Shown here in pieces: positions 47,413 through 56,476 of a DNA stretch of 64,000 bases; position 1 is the first letter of the stretch, and each line of letters begins with the position of its first letter. A program made the translations under genes and the position numbers. Under the pieces are notes generated by a model, which was not told where the DNA came from, ran no database searches, and saw nothing but the letters and a program-made list of their open reading frames with translations. This DNA is from Nitrospira sp. ND1 (lineage in GTDB: Bacteria; Nitrospirota; Nitrospiria; Nitrospirales; Nitrospiraceae). Where the stretch lies: assembly GCF_900170025.1 (NCBI RefSeq), contig NZ_FWEX01000005.1, positions 797,774 through 861,773 on the forward strand. The letters are read 5' to 3'.

Positions 47413-47694
47413 ATGGCAGATGTGCAATGTGTCACCTGCGGACAAGCAGGCGAAGCGATTACGGATATGCTGTTCCTCGGAAAACTCGAAGCCGAAATCA
47501 AGGCCAAGGTTTGCAAGCCCTGCTGGAAAAAATGGGAAGGGATGCGGGTCATGGTGATCAACGAGTATCAAGTCAATCTCGGCGACGAGAGCGGCCGCGA
47601 ACTCGTTAAAAAGCAAATGAAGGCGTTCCTCAAACTGGGAGAACAAACCGACACGTCCAAACTGGATCAAAACTTTCGTCCAGCCGGTTCTTAA
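47413..47694 (+). CDS. YggX-like Fe(2+)-trafficking-type protein with two CxxC pairs
   Basis: 93-residue protein. The central and C-terminal part matches the YggX iron-trafficking/oxidative-protection family: LFLGKLEAEIKAKVCKPCWK, MRVMVINEYQVNLGDESGRE and LVKKQMKAFL. Unlike typical YggX it has two cysteine pairs (C6-C9 in QCVTCG and C34-C37 in VCKPCW), which could bind zinc, iron or a cluster. A role in iron handling is inferred from the family. It is a single gene preceded by divergent tRNA-Leu. Confidence 0.72.
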   Translation: MADVQCVTCGQAGEAITDMLFLGKLEAEIKAKVCKPCWKKWEGMRVMVINEYQVNLGDESGRELVKKQMKAFLKLGEQTDTSKLDQNFRPAGS

Positions 47695-47842
47695 GGTTAC
47701 GACTTCCAATCTGACTGTGGTATCAGGCAGAACCGTTTATGATCGGCGCCTGCTCGTCACACAGTTGAGGTCCAGTCGAACCTTGAGGCCTCACAGTGGT
47801 GACCCGTCGGCGTTCTCTTCAACCGGTGCCCGATCGAATTCA

Positions 47843-47872
47843 TTGACACTCTGATTTCGGAAGTGCTAGAGT
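47843..47872 (+). promoter_or_regulatory. Sigma-70-type promoter for the DUF151 pair
   Basis: Perfect TTGACA (47843-47848) and TAGAGT (47867-47872) separated by 18 bp, about 50 nt before the first gene. Transcription may extend into rplM-rpsI, since no terminator is seen until 49811. Confidence 0.58.
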
Positions 47873-47920
47873 GCCCTATTGTTGAGGTTTTTGGCCGACA
47901 TCGGGAAGGATACTCCCGCC

Positions 47921-48376
47921 GTGATTACACAAATGCGGGTAAAGGGTCTGATCTTCGACCCCTACAACAACGCCTATATAGTGGTGTTGCGGGACGAAGA
48001 GAATTCGGACATGCTCCCGATCTGGGTCGGAAAATCAGAAGCCAGTGCCATCGGCCTTGCGCTGGAGAGTGTCACCGCACCGCGTCCCATGACCCACGAC
48101 TTAATGAAGTCGTTCCTGGAAACGTTCGATGCGAAGATTATCAGCGTGGTGATTACAGATTTGAACGAGAACACCTATTTCGCCACGATTCACCTGATGT
48201 ACGAAGACTCGGAATATACGGTCGATTCTCGCCCCAGCGACGCCATCGCGCTGGCGCTTCGGACCAGCGCGCCGATTTTTGCCAGCGAGAAGGTTATTAA
48301 GAAACAGTCTTCCGAAGAACTTGAACAGTGGCTTGAAAATTTGAAGCCGGAAGATTTCGGAAAACTGGACACCTAG
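47921..48376 (+). CDS. DUF151 bifunctional nuclease family protein (copy 1)
   Basis: Protein of 151 residues in the BFN/DUF151 family, some members of which have nuclease activity. Family motifs: MRVKGLIFDPYNNAYIVVLR, MLPIWVGKSEASAIGLALES, RPMTHDLMKSFLETFDAKI and YTVDSRPSDAIALALRTSAP. The annotated frame opens at TTG 47879, but the family begins with V/M-I-T-Q-M, matching GTG at 47921, which has GAAGGA upstream; ATG 47933 is an alternative. It is followed 2 nt later by a second, related DUF151 gene. Confidence 0.85.
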   Translation: MITQMRVKGLIFDPYNNAYIVVLRDEENSDMLPIWVGKSEASAIGLALESVTAPRPMTHDLMKSFLETFDAKIISVVITDLNENTYFATIHLMYEDSEYTVDSRPSDAIALALRTSAPIFASEKVIKKQSSEELEQWLENLKPEDFGKLDT

Positions 48377-48378
48377 CC

Positions 48379-48867
48379 ATGGACTCGGCGAATCAGCAGC
48401 ATGAGCCCTCGGAGCTCGTCGCTTTGACCGTCAAGCAGGTGCTGGACGACGGCAACACCGATACCCGCATCGTCGTGCTGAAAAATGATGACGCGACGGT
48501 CACGCTGCCTATCTGGGTTGGATCTGCGGAAGGTAACGCAATTCGTCTCGCCATGGAGCGGGTGGTGACTCCCCGCCCTATGAGCCACGACCTCATTCGG
48601 AGCTTTGCGGATCATCTTGGCGTGCGGATTGAACGGGTTGTGATTACGGATGTGAAAGGCAGTACCTATTACGCCAGCGTGGCCTTTGCGTCGAAGGGCG
48701 TGCATCGTACCCTGGATGCCAGACCAAGCGACGCGATCGCCCTCGCACTTCGCGCGGACTGCCCGATCTATGCCACGCAAGATGTGCTCAACCGGCGCAC
48801 GGCCGTTCACCTGGATGCGTGGATCAATAAACTCGACACTAAGAATATCGAACCCCAACAGGCGTGA
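48379..48867 (+). CDS. DUF151 bifunctional nuclease family protein (copy 2)
   Basis: 162-residue paralogue of the preceding gene. Shared motifs in the same order: RIVVLKNDDATVTLPIWVGS, AEGNAIRLAMERVVTPRPMS, HDLIRSFADHLGVRIERVVI and TLDARPSDAIALALRADCPI. The proteins have diverged widely outside these, with an acidic/Gln-rich N terminus here. Adjacent placement points to an old tandem duplication. The ribosomal protein operon begins 41 nt downstream. Confidence 0.87.
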   Translation: MDSANQQHEPSELVALTVKQVLDDGNTDTRIVVLKNDDATVTLPIWVGSAEGNAIRLAMERVVTPRPMSHDLIRSFADHLGVRIERVVITDVKGSTYYASVAFASKGVHRTLDARPSDAIALALRADCPIYATQDVLNRRTAVHLDAWINKLDTKNIEPQQA

Positions 48868-48908
48868 GGCCTGATACCTCACATTAGAATCCTTTCGTGC
48901 AGGAGTAG

Positions 48909-49349
48909 ATGGAGACCATGACAAAAACGTATCTTGAGAAGCCAGCTGATGTGAAACGGAAATGGTTCTTGGTGGATGCCGACGGCAAGACGCTCGGTCG
49001 CCTTGCGGCGAAGGTGGCCACCTTGCTTCGAGGCAAGCATAAACCGACGTTTACCCCCCACGTGGATACCGGCGACCATGTCGTCATCGTCAATGCGGAG
49101 AAGATCCGGTTGACCGGCAACAAGATGGAAGACAAGACCTATTCGTACCACACGGGATATCCAGGCGGACTCAAGACCCTCACCGCCGAACATATCCACA
49201 AGAAGGACCCGACGAAGCTCTTGACGCGCGCCATCGAAGGCATGTTGCCCAAGAATCCCCTTGGGAATCAGATGGCCAAGAAACTGCGCGTGTACGCAGG
49301 TTCAACCCATCCACATCACGCGCAGCAACTGGAATCACTTTCGCTGTGA
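48909..49349 (+). CDS. rplM: 50S ribosomal protein L13
   Basis: Large-subunit assembly protein. Typical motifs: [40 protein letters not shown] and [20 protein letters not shown]. Length is 146 residues. Starts at 48909 or 48918 are both possible: AGGAG lies 3 nt before the first and 12 nt before the second. It forms the usual rplM-rpsI pair. Confidence 0.98.
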   Translation: METMTKTYLEKPADVKRKWFLVDADGKTLGRLAAKVATLLRGKHKPTFTPHVDTGDHVVIVNAEKIRLTGNKMEDKTYSYHTGYPGGLKTLTAEHIHKKDPTKLLTRAIEGMLPKNPLGNQMAKKLRVYAGSTHPHHAQQLESLSL

Positions 49350-49391
49350 TCATTATTGTTCGGATTCGATCTGTGAAGGAGGCCGCCTGAT

Positions 49392-49784
49392 ATGGCAGCA
49401 ATTACGCAGTACGCAACTGGGAAGAGAAAGAGCGCGATCGCTCGTGCATGGGTGACCGCCGCTGCTGGTGATATCGTCGTCAACGAGAAGCCGCTGGAAA
49501 AAGCGTTTCCTCGCATGACCTTGCGGAATGTCATTCAATTTCCGTTTGAACTGGCCGGCGTGGCCGGTAAGTATTCCGTCCGGGCCACCGTCTATGGTGG
49601 TGGGCCTGCGGGTCAGGCTGGAGCCTTGCGGCATGCCATCTCGAAGGCGCTGGTCGTCATGAGCGCTGCATTCCGAAGCCCGCTCAAGAAGGAAGGTCTT
49701 CTGACCCGTGACTCCCGCGTGAAAGAGCGCAAAAAGTACGGCCAGAAGGGCGCCAGAAAGCGCTTCCAATACTCGAAACGATAA
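49392..49784 (+). CDS. rpsI: 30S ribosomal protein S9
   Basis: Small-subunit protein whose C-terminal tail reaches the P site. Motifs YATGKRKSAIARAWV, GGGPAGQAGALRHAISKALV and the KKYGQKGARKRFQYSKR C terminus ending in the conserved SKR are all present. Length is 130 residues. It follows rplM by 42 nt and is closed by a strong terminator. Confidence 0.98.
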   Translation: MAAITQYATGKRKSAIARAWVTAAAGDIVVNEKPLEKAFPRMTLRNVIQFPFELAGVAGKYSVRATVYGGGPAGQAGALRHAISKALVVMSAAFRSPLKKEGLLTRDSRVKERKKYGQKGARKRFQYSKR

Positions 49785-49810
49785 AGAAACACTGGAGCGA
49801 CAAGGTGTCA

Positions 49811-49842
49811 AAAGGGAAGGCTCCGCAGCCTTCCCTTTTTTT
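49811..49842 (+). terminator. Rho-independent terminator after rpsI
   Basis: 12-bp perfect stem AAAGGGAAGGCT (49811-49822) with complement at 49827-49838, a CCGC loop and a following T run. Separates rplM-rpsI from argC. Confidence 0.92.
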
Positions 49843-49896
49843 ATGTGTGCGCTGAACTGATCGAGCAACAATTCGCGATAGGCCGGGAGGGGTGAC

Positions 49897-50970
49897 ATGA
49901 CGTCGGTACGAGTAGCAGTGGCAGGGGGCAGCGGATACACCGGAGCGGAGTTGCTACGGCTGCTGTCGCAACACCCCAACGTGCAATTGACTGCGGTGAC
50001 TTCCGAAAAGTCAGCAGGAACCCCCGTCTCCGCCGTGTATCCCCATTTGCAGGGCATCGTGCCGCTGACCTTCGAAGCCCTGGCGCCTGAGGCCCTGGCA
50101 GAACGCGCCGATGTACTCTTCCTCGCCCTTCCCCATACAAAATCCATGGGCCCGGTAGCGAGTTGCATGAAAGCCGGCAAGCGCGTGATCGACCTGAGCG
50201 CAGACTTCAGACTCAAAGATGCTCGCACATACGAAACCTGGTATCAGACCACACACGCGCATCCCGACCTGATCGGAAGCGCCGTCTATGGCCTGCCGGA
50301 ACTGCATCGATCCGCCATCGCACAGGCTCGACTTGTCGCCTCCCCCGGCTGCTACCCGACCGCCGCGATTCTGCAACTGGCGCCGTTGATCGCCCATGGC
50401 CTCATCGTGCCGGACACCATTGTGATTGATGCAAAATCTGGCGTGTCGGGCGCAGGAAGAAGTCCTGCCCTGCCCTACCACTTCCCCGAAGCACACGAAT
50501 CACTGGAGCCCTATAAGATCGGCCAGCATCGACACATCCCGGAAATCGAACAGGAACTGAGCGGGCTGGCAGGAACTCGTGGACAGGCAGTCACAGGAGA
50601 GACCGCCGGTGTCACCATTGCGTTCACGCCGCACCTGGTTCCGATGAATCGAGGCATCTTGAGCACCGCCTATGCGCGCATGAAGGGTAAGCTCGATGTC
50701 GTCGAACTGCGGGCGCTCTATCGGGACTTCTACAAGGGAGAACGATTCGTGCGACTGCTCGAAGGCGCGATGCCGAATCCCCGACATGTGCGAGGCGCCA
50801 ACTACTGCGATCTCGCAGTCCACACCGATACGCGAGCCGGCTGGGTCGTGACCGTGTCGGCCATCGACAACCTGATCAAGGGAGCAGCAGGACAAGCGAT
50901 TCAGGCTATGAATCTCATGCTCGGCTATCCGGAAGAGACGGGCCTGGTGGCGCCGGGTATCTATCCATAA
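49897..50970 (+). CDS. argC: N-acetyl-gamma-glutamyl-phosphate reductase
   Basis: NADPH-dependent reductase of arginine synthesis. The Rossmann start has RVAVAGGSGYTGAELLRLLS, the active-site cysteine is in LVASPGCYPTAAILQL, and a catalytic histidine lies in FTPHLVPMNRGILST. Further support: LFLALPHTKSM and DLSADFRLKD. Length is 357 residues. GGGAGG precedes the ATG. It is followed by argJ, making acetylornithine-route genes adjacent. Confidence 0.97.
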   Translation: MTSVRVAVAGGSGYTGAELLRLLSQHPNVQLTAVTSEKSAGTPVSAVYPHLQGIVPLTFEALAPEALAERADVLFLALPHTKSMGPVASCMKAGKRVIDLSADFRLKDARTYETWYQTTHAHPDLIGSAVYGLPELHRSAIAQARLVASPGCYPTAAILQLAPLIAHGLIVPDTIVIDAKSGVSGAGRSPALPYHFPEAHESLEPYKIGQHRHIPEIEQELSGLAGTRGQAVTGETAGVTIAFTPHLVPMNRGILSTAYARMKGKLDVVELRALYRDFYKGERFVRLLEGAMPNPRHVRGANYCDLAVHTDTRAGWVVTVSAIDNLIKGAAGQAIQAMNLMLGYPEETGLVAPGIYP

Positions 50971-51025
50971 TTTGAGTCCTGGGCGACTCCGCGCTACGGA
51001 CCATTTCTCACCACACAGGATCACT

Positions 51026-52237
51026 ATGAAGATCATCACTGGAGGCGTCACTGCACCGATCGGCTTTCGGGCCGCCGGGATGTATTGCGGCATCAAGAAA
51101 AAGCAGAAGAAACAACTCGACTTGGCCCTGCTGGTCTCCGAGCAGGAGGGACCCGTCGCCGGCGTGTTCACCACCAATCAGGTCGTGGCTGCTCCAGTTG
51201 TGCTCGATCGCCTGCATCTGAAGAAGGGCATCGGCCGGGCCATCCTCGTCAACAGCGGGAACGCCAACGCCTGCACCGGACCCGACGGAATGCGAGTGGC
51301 CAAGGAGATGGCGCAGCTGGTTGCCACGGCCGTCGGCAGTGCGCCCCATACTATCTTCATCGGATCGACCGGCGTGATCGGCCAGCCACTTCCGATCGAC
51401 TGCATCAAGAACGCCGTCCCGTCCCTCCTCGCTCGCGTCACGCGCCGCGGCGGAAACGAAGCGGCCCAGGCCATCATGACCACGGACCTCAAACCCAAAC
51501 AGGTGGCGGTGCGCGCCCGCCTCGGAGGGCGGATGGTGACGGTGGGAGGAATGGCCAAGGGTTCCGGGATGATCCATCCCAACATGGCCACCATGCTGGG
51601 CTATCTCACAACCGATGCGGTCATCGGCCGGTCGGCGCTTCAGACAGCACTGAGTCAGGCAGTGGATCAATCGTTTAACTGTATTACCGTCGACGGCGAT
51701 ACGAGCACCAACGACACCGTCCTTTGCCTTGCGAACGGAATGGCAGGCAATCAGACACTCAAGCCAGGCTCTGCGGACTTTCGACGGTTCTGCGCCATGG
51801 TCGAAACAGTCTGTCGCACCCTTGCCTTAAAAATTTGCTGGGACGGCGAAGGCGTGACCAAGGTGGTTCGGGTGGAAGTCACACGCGCTCGATCCACGAC
51901 GGCGGCCAAACAGATTGCCCAAACGATCGCCACCTCCAACCTGGTGAAGACCGCGCTCTTTGGCGGTGACGCCAACTGGGGGCGTGTGATGGCGGCCCTC
52001 GGACGCGCAGGGGTACCCATCGATCCCAGCCGGGTCAGCCTGCAATTCGGGGATGTCCCGATGGTCCGGAACGGTCAAGGACTGGGCCGCGTCGCCGAGC
52101 AGAAGCTGACCAAGGTCTTCCGCGCGAAGGAGTTTACGATTCGTGTCGACCTCGCACAGGGCCAAGCCGAGGCGCACATGTGGACGACCGATTTGTCCTA
52201 CGAATACGTGCGGATCAACGCGAGTTACCGATCGTGA
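51026..52237 (+). CDS. argJ: Glutamate N-acetyltransferase (ornithine acetyltransferase)
   Basis: Transfers acetyl from N-acetylornithine to glutamate, recycling the acetyl group. Self-cleaving Ntn-type enzyme: the cleavage/nucleophile threonine is in MIHPNMATMLGYLTTDA, with the oxyanion region IGSTGVIGQPLPID and C-terminal GGDANWGRVMAALGRAG. Length is 403 residues. The start at ATG 51026 with AGGA upstream is preferred to the TTG at 50972, which adds a leader rich in histidine and arginine. Whether it also uses acetyl-CoA cannot be told. Confidence 0.96.
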   Translation: MKIITGGVTAPIGFRAAGMYCGIKKKQKKQLDLALLVSEQEGPVAGVFTTNQVVAAPVVLDRLHLKKGIGRAILVNSGNANACTGPDGMRVAKEMAQLVATAVGSAPHTIFIGSTGVIGQPLPIDCIKNAVPSLLARVTRRGGNEAAQAIMTTDLKPKQVAVRARLGGRMVTVGGMAKGSGMIHPNMATMLGYLTTDAVIGRSALQTALSQAVDQSFNCITVDGDTSTNDTVLCLANGMAGNQTLKPGSADFRRFCAMVETVCRTLALKICWDGEGVTKVVRVEVTRARSTTAAKQIAQTIATSNLVKTALFGGDANWGRVMAALGRAGVPIDPSRVSLQFGDVPMVRNGQGLGRVAEQKLTKVFRAKEFTIRVDLAQGQAEAHMWTTDLSYEYVRINASYRS

Positions 52238-52466
52238 GCAACCTCGCGAGGTTGCAAAATACTGGGGATTATGCTAGCGTTCGTCCGTTTTCGTGCAGTG
52301 AATGGTCCGTCCCATCGTTCACATGTTCGCATCCAAAATCAGGGACGTCTTATTTAAATCCACACCAGCGTGATGCGCACGCTGCGCAGCCTGAGAATAA
52401 GGGGGACATCCCCCTCGTCGTTGGCGTTCGCCAGGCGCTCTGCAGGCTTCGGAGGGAGGTGAAGGT
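52238..52466 (+). promoter_or_regulatory. rpsB leader with palindromes
   Basis: 229-bp leader between argJ and rpsB. A perfect 18-bp palindrome (52238-52255) starts right after the argJ stop. Further elements are GCTGCGCAGC (52381-52390) and a short hairpin AGGGGG-ACAT-CCCCCT (52400-52415) ahead of the GGAGGGAGG ribosome site. Known rpsB leaders are used for S2 autoregulation in other bacteria; a similar role here is inference. No confident -35/-10 pair was found. Confidence 0.3.
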
Positions 52467-53240
52467 ATGGGAGTAGTTGCGATTAAGGAATTACTGGAAG
52501 CGGGCGTCCACTTCGGACACCAGACGAATCGTTGGAACCCCAAGATGAAGCGATTCCTGTTCGGGGAACGAAACGGCGTCTACATTATCGACCTTCAACA
52601 GACCGTCGAACGCATGGAACAAGCCTATGCCTTCGCGCGCGACACCGTGGCGGCCGGTGACTCCGTCTTGTTCGTCGGTACCAAGCGCCAAGCGGCGGAG
52701 ATTTTAGAGGAAGAGGCCAAGCGGGCCAACCAGTTCTACATCAACCAGCGCTGGTTGGGCGGCATGCTGACCAACTTCCAGACCATCCGCCGTAGCATCG
52801 ACAAAATGAAAAAAATGGAAGCGACCCTCGCTGATCCGGCGCATCAGGGCCATACGAAGAAAGAGCTCGGACAGATGCAGAAGGAAGTCGTCAAGCTGCA
52901 GAAGAACCTGTCGGGCATCCGCAACATGCGCGCCCTGCCCGGCGCGGTGTTTATTCTGGATACCCGCATCGAGCACATTGCGATCCTCGAGGCCAGCCGG
53001 CTGGAAATTCCGGTCATTGCCATCGTCGATTCGAACTGCGATCCCGATCACATTCAATACCCCATCCCGGGCAACGATGACGCCATCCGTTCCATCAAAC
53101 TGATTATTTCCCGGATCGCGGACGCGTGCCTTGAAGGGGCGCACCTCCGTACCCAGCGAGAAGAAACAGAGTTTGCATCGGCACCAGCCGGTGGCGGCGC
53201 TAAACCGTCGGCAAATTTGGCCGGCGTGGCCGCCTCCTGA
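52467..53240 (+). CDS. rpsB: 30S ribosomal protein S2
   Basis: Small-subunit protein of 257 residues. Diagnostic motifs: [76 protein letters not shown] and [21 protein letters not shown] short Ala/Gly-rich tail extends the C terminus. First gene of rpsB-tsf-pyrH-frr, a conserved bacterial order. Confidence 0.98.
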   Translation: MGVVAIKELLEAGVHFGHQTNRWNPKMKRFLFGERNGVYIIDLQQTVERMEQAYAFARDTVAAGDSVLFVGTKRQAAEILEEEAKRANQFYINQRWLGGMLTNFQTIRRSIDKMKKMEATLADPAHQGHTKKELGQMQKEVVKLQKNLSGIRNMRALPGAVFILDTRIEHIAILEASRLEIPVIAIVDSNCDPDHIQYPIPGNDDAIRSIKLIISRIADACLEGAHLRTQREETEFASAPAGGGAKPSANLAGVAAS

Positions 53241-53291
53241 CGGCCGCGTCTCGCGTGATGGCATTGTTCTATTCGACCAACTGAGGAACCC

Positions 53292-53888
53292 ATGGCAAGT
53301 TTGAGTGAGCTCGTCAAAGAGTTACGTGAAAAAACAGGGGCCGGCATTCTGGATTGCCAGAAGGCCCTGACTGAGAACGGGAACAGCATCGACAAAGCGA
53401 TCGATTATCTCCGGCAGAAGGGCTTGGCGGCGGCCCAGAAAAAGGCCGGTCGTGAGACCAACCAGGGCTTGATCCATGCCTATATCCATGCCGGTGGAAA
53501 GATCGGTGTGCTCATCGAAGTCAATTGTGAAACCGACTTCGTGGCGCGGAATGAGCAGTTCAAAGCGTTTGTGAACGATCTGGCGCTGCAGGTGGCGGCC
53601 GCCAGCCCGTCCTACGTCCGACGGGAAGAGATTGCCGAAGATGTCGTCGCGAAAGAGCGCAGCATCTACGAAGGGCAAGCCAAGGAACTCGGCAAGCCAC
53701 CGGCCGCCTGGCCGAAAATCATCGAGGGCAAGCTCGAGAAGTTCTACCAGGAAAATTGCTTGCTCGAACAGGCCTTCATCAAGGATCCATCCGTCGTCAT
53801 CAAGGATCTGCTGGCGCAACAAATCGCCAAAATCGGCGAGAACATGAATGTCCGCCGATTCACACGATTCCAACTAGGCCAAGCATGA
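53292..53888 (+). CDS. tsf: Elongation factor Ts (short form)
   Basis: Nucleotide exchange factor for EF-Tu. An N-terminal UBA-like module ([20 protein letters not shown]) is followed by the conserved [20 protein letters not shown]. At 198 residues it lacks one of the repeated core subdomains of the enterobacterial protein (about 283), as in several other phyla. The TGA overlaps the pyrH ATG. Confidence 0.97.
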   Translation: MASLSELVKELREKTGAGILDCQKALTENGNSIDKAIDYLRQKGLAAAQKKAGRETNQGLIHAYIHAGGKIGVLIEVNCETDFVARNEQFKAFVNDLALQVAAASPSYVRREEIAEDVVAKERSIYEGQAKELGKPPAAWPKIIEGKLEKFYQENCLLEQAFIKDPSVVIKDLLAQQIAKIGENMNVRRFTRFQLGQA

Positions 53889-54610
53889 GTTCTGCCCACT
53901 ACCGCCGCATCCTGCTGAAAGTCAGCGGAGAAATGCTGGCCGGTGAGCAGGGCTATGGCGTTCAACCCTCGATTCTCGAAGGGCTGGCAGAAGAAATTGC
54001 CGACGTCGTCGCGATGGACGTCGAAGTGGCCGTTGTCATCGGCGGCGGCAATATCTTCCGCGGCTTGGCCGCCAGTGCGCGCGGCATGGAGCGGGCCTCC
54101 GCCGACTACATGGGCATGCTCGCCACGGTGTTGAATGCACTCGCCCTCCAGAATGCGCTGGAAGGCAAAGGCGTCAGCACCCGCGTCCAGTCGGCGATCG
54201 AGATGCGGCAGCTGGCCGAGGGCTACATTCGCCGCCGCGCAATCCGACATCTGGAAAAAAAGCGCGTTGTGATCTTCGCCGGAGGCACGGGAAACCCCTA
54301 TTTCTCCACCGACACTGCGGCCTCCTTGCGCGCGATGGAAATCGGCGCGCAGGTCATCATGAAGGGCACCAAGGTCGACGGCATTTACGACAGCGACCCG
54401 GTCAAGAATCCACAAGCCAAGAAGTATGCAGAGATTCCGTTCCTGTCGATTCTCACCCAGAACCTCAAGGTAATGGACTCCACGGCCATCAGCTTGTGCA
54501 TGGATAACCGGTTGCCATTGATCGTCTTCAATTTGAAAGAGAAGGGAAACTTTAAACGTGTCGTCCAGGGCGAACCTATCGGGACCCTGGTCACCGTAGA
54601 AAGTCGCTAA
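53885..54610 (+). CDS. pyrH: Uridylate kinase
   Basis: Phosphorylates UMP to UDP; bacterial type of the amino-acid-kinase fold. Motifs: [57 protein letters not shown] and [19 protein letters not shown]. Length is 241 residues from the ATG at 53885, which overlaps the tsf stop (ATGA). The longer open frame upstream lies inside tsf and is rejected. Confidence 0.97.
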   Translation: MSSAHYRRILLKVSGEMLAGEQGYGVQPSILEGLAEEIADVVAMDVEVAVVIGGGNIFRGLAASARGMERASADYMGMLATVLNALALQNALEGKGVSTRVQSAIEMRQLAEGYIRRRAIRHLEKKRVVIFAGGTGNPYFSTDTAASLRAMEIGAQVIMKGTKVDGIYDSDPVKNPQAKKYAEIPFLSILTQNLKVMDSTAISLCMDNRLPLIVFNLKEKGNFKRVVQGEPIGTLVTVESR

Positions 54611-54621
54611 GGGAGAGGCTG

Positions 54622-55185
54622 ATGTCGACGGCGCAAGAAGTGAAACAACGCGTAACCGAAAAGATGGACCACGCGATCGAACATTTGAAACGCGACCTGG
54701 CTGGACTGCGTACCGGTCGCGCATCCGTGGCACTGGTGGACGGCATTAAAGTCGACTACTACGGAACCATGACACCGCTGAAGCAGGTTGCCAACGTTGC
54801 TACCCCCGAAGCCCGGCTCATTACCATCCAGCCCTGGGAACAGAACCTCATCAGAGAAATCGAGAAGGCGATCCAAACCTCGGACCTCGGCTTGACGCCC
54901 TCTAATGATGGCAAACTCATCCGCATTCCACTTCCACCGCTCACTGAGGAGCGCCGGAAAGAACTTATTAAGGTCTGCAAAAAACACGGCGAAGAAGTGA
55001 AGGTGCAGATTCGCGGCTTCCGCCGGGATGGCAACGAAGAACTCAAGAAGCTGCAGAAAGACACGAAGCTGACCGAAGATGAACTGCGCAAGTCGGAAGC
55101 CGAAATTCAAAAACTCACCGATCAATATGTGCAGAAAATCGACGACGTGATGAAGAAAAAAGAAGGCGAGATCCTGGAAGTCTAG
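54622..55185 (+). CDS. frr: Ribosome recycling factor
   Basis: Splits post-termination ribosomes with EF-G. Typical sequence: HAIEHLKRDLAGLRTGRASV, IKVDYYGTMTPLKQVANVAT and IRIPLPPLTEERRKELIKVC, with the helical VKVQIRGFRRDGNEELKKLQ. Length is 187 residues. It is 11 nt after pyrH. Confidence 0.98.
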   Translation: MSTAQEVKQRVTEKMDHAIEHLKRDLAGLRTGRASVALVDGIKVDYYGTMTPLKQVANVATPEARLITIQPWEQNLIREIEKAIQTSDLGLTPSNDGKLIRIPLPPLTEERRKELIKVCKKHGEEVKVQIRGFRRDGNEELKKLQKDTKLTEDELRKSEAEIQKLTDQYVQKIDDVMKKKEGEILEV

Positions 55186-55211
55186 CGCCCTATTCTGACG
55201 CCACAAGCTGC

Positions 55212-56375
55212 GTGTACACGCCGTCTCAGTTCCCCCCAACCTCCGTCTCAGTCGATCTGAATGCTCTCGCGCAGAATCTCGCTCACGTGCGTCGTCTTGC
55301 GCCGCGTTCCGAGGTACTGGCTATCGTCAAGGCGAATGCCTATGGCCATGGCGCCCTCGAACTCACACGCACGCTGCAACAACTAGCCGTCCATCGGTTC
55401 GGTGTTGCTACAGTGGATGAGGGCATCGCGCTTCGCCAGGCGGGCATTCATGATGCCATTTTGGTCATGGGCCCGACGGTACCGGCACAATTTCCAGACC
55501 TGATCGCGCATCGTCTGACTCCCGTGCTGTACCGGTCCGATATGGTCCAAGTTTTTGCCGCAACCATTTCGCCCAATGCCGCGCCCTACTCCGTGCATGT
55601 CAAAATCGAGACCGGCATGGGTCGCTTGGGCGTCCTCCCTCAAGAGGTGCCCGACCTCGTCGCCATGCCGGCCTTTTGCGCCACGCTACGGCTCGAAGGC
55701 CTCATGACTCACCTGGCTGATGCGGACAATACCGAGACCACACACACGGAGAAGCAACTCGCGGAGTTCCAGCAGACACTCGACACGTTGCGCCAACGCG
55801 GGATCTCCTGTCCCCTGACACACGCCGCCAACAGCGCCGGGATCATCAAGTATCCCGCAAGCCTCTATTCCCTCGTGCGACCCGGAATCATGCTGTATGG
55901 CTACCATACCCTGTCTAACGCAGCCGCCGCGCCTGAATTGAAACCGATCCTCACCTGGAAAGCGACCATCGCACACCTGCACAACATCCAGCCGGGCGAC
56001 AGCGTCAGCTACAACCGGACCTTCGTCGCCTCGCGGCGATCGCGGATCGCGGTCCTCCCGATGGGCTATGCGGACGGCTACAATCGCCTCCTGTCCAATC
56101 GAGGCATGGTGTTGATCGGAGGACGAAGGGTGCCGGTGGTCGGACGTGTCTGCATGGACATGACGATGGTCGATGTGACAGACGTGCCCGGCGTGCAAGT
56201 CGGCCATGAAGCCATCCTCATCGGACAGCAGGGACAAGAGCGCATCACCGCAGCCGATCTCGCCGCCTGGCAGCAGACCATTCCCTATGAAGTGCTCTGC
56301 GCCATCGGCCAGCGTGTGCCTCGCCACTATCTCCCGCTGCTATCAGCCGACAAAACGTCCTCACCGAAGAAGTGA
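55212..56375 (+). CDS. alr: Alanine racemase
   Basis: PLP enzyme making D-alanine for peptidoglycan. The PLP lysine is in LAIVKANAYGHGALEL. The glycine/arginine region is HVKIETGMGRLGVLPQ and the PLP-phosphate region is PGIMLYGYHTL. The second active-site tyrosine lies in SVSYNRTFVA, with PMGYADGYNRLLSNRG and GRVCMDMTMVDVTD downstream. Length is 387 residues. It starts with GTG at 55212, 26 nt after frr, probably at the end of that operon. Confidence 0.96.
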   Translation: MYTPSQFPPTSVSVDLNALAQNLAHVRRLAPRSEVLAIVKANAYGHGALELTRTLQQLAVHRFGVATVDEGIALRQAGIHDAILVMGPTVPAQFPDLIAHRLTPVLYRSDMVQVFAATISPNAAPYSVHVKIETGMGRLGVLPQEVPDLVAMPAFCATLRLEGLMTHLADADNTETTHTEKQLAEFQQTLDTLRQRGISCPLTHAANSAGIIKYPASLYSLVRPGIMLYGYHTLSNAAAAPELKPILTWKATIAHLHNIQPGDSVSYNRTFVASRRSRIAVLPMGYADGYNRLLSNRGMVLIGGRRVPVVGRVCMDMTMVDVTDVPGVQVGHEAILIGQQGQERITAADLAAWQQTIPYEVLCAIGQRVPRHYLPLLSADKTSSPKK

Positions 56376-56476
56376 CGGCTTGCCTTCCGTTTTTGCTTCC
56401 CCCATAGTCGACCGATATGTTCAAAGTAAGTTCGGGTGGCGGCCACCCTCTGTGCCACCAGCATGAGGATAAGACG

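Noticed and set aside
53756-53884. Upstream extension of pyrH
   Set aside because: The added residues come from an alternative frame of tsf. The ATGA overlap at 53885 gives a full-length enzyme.
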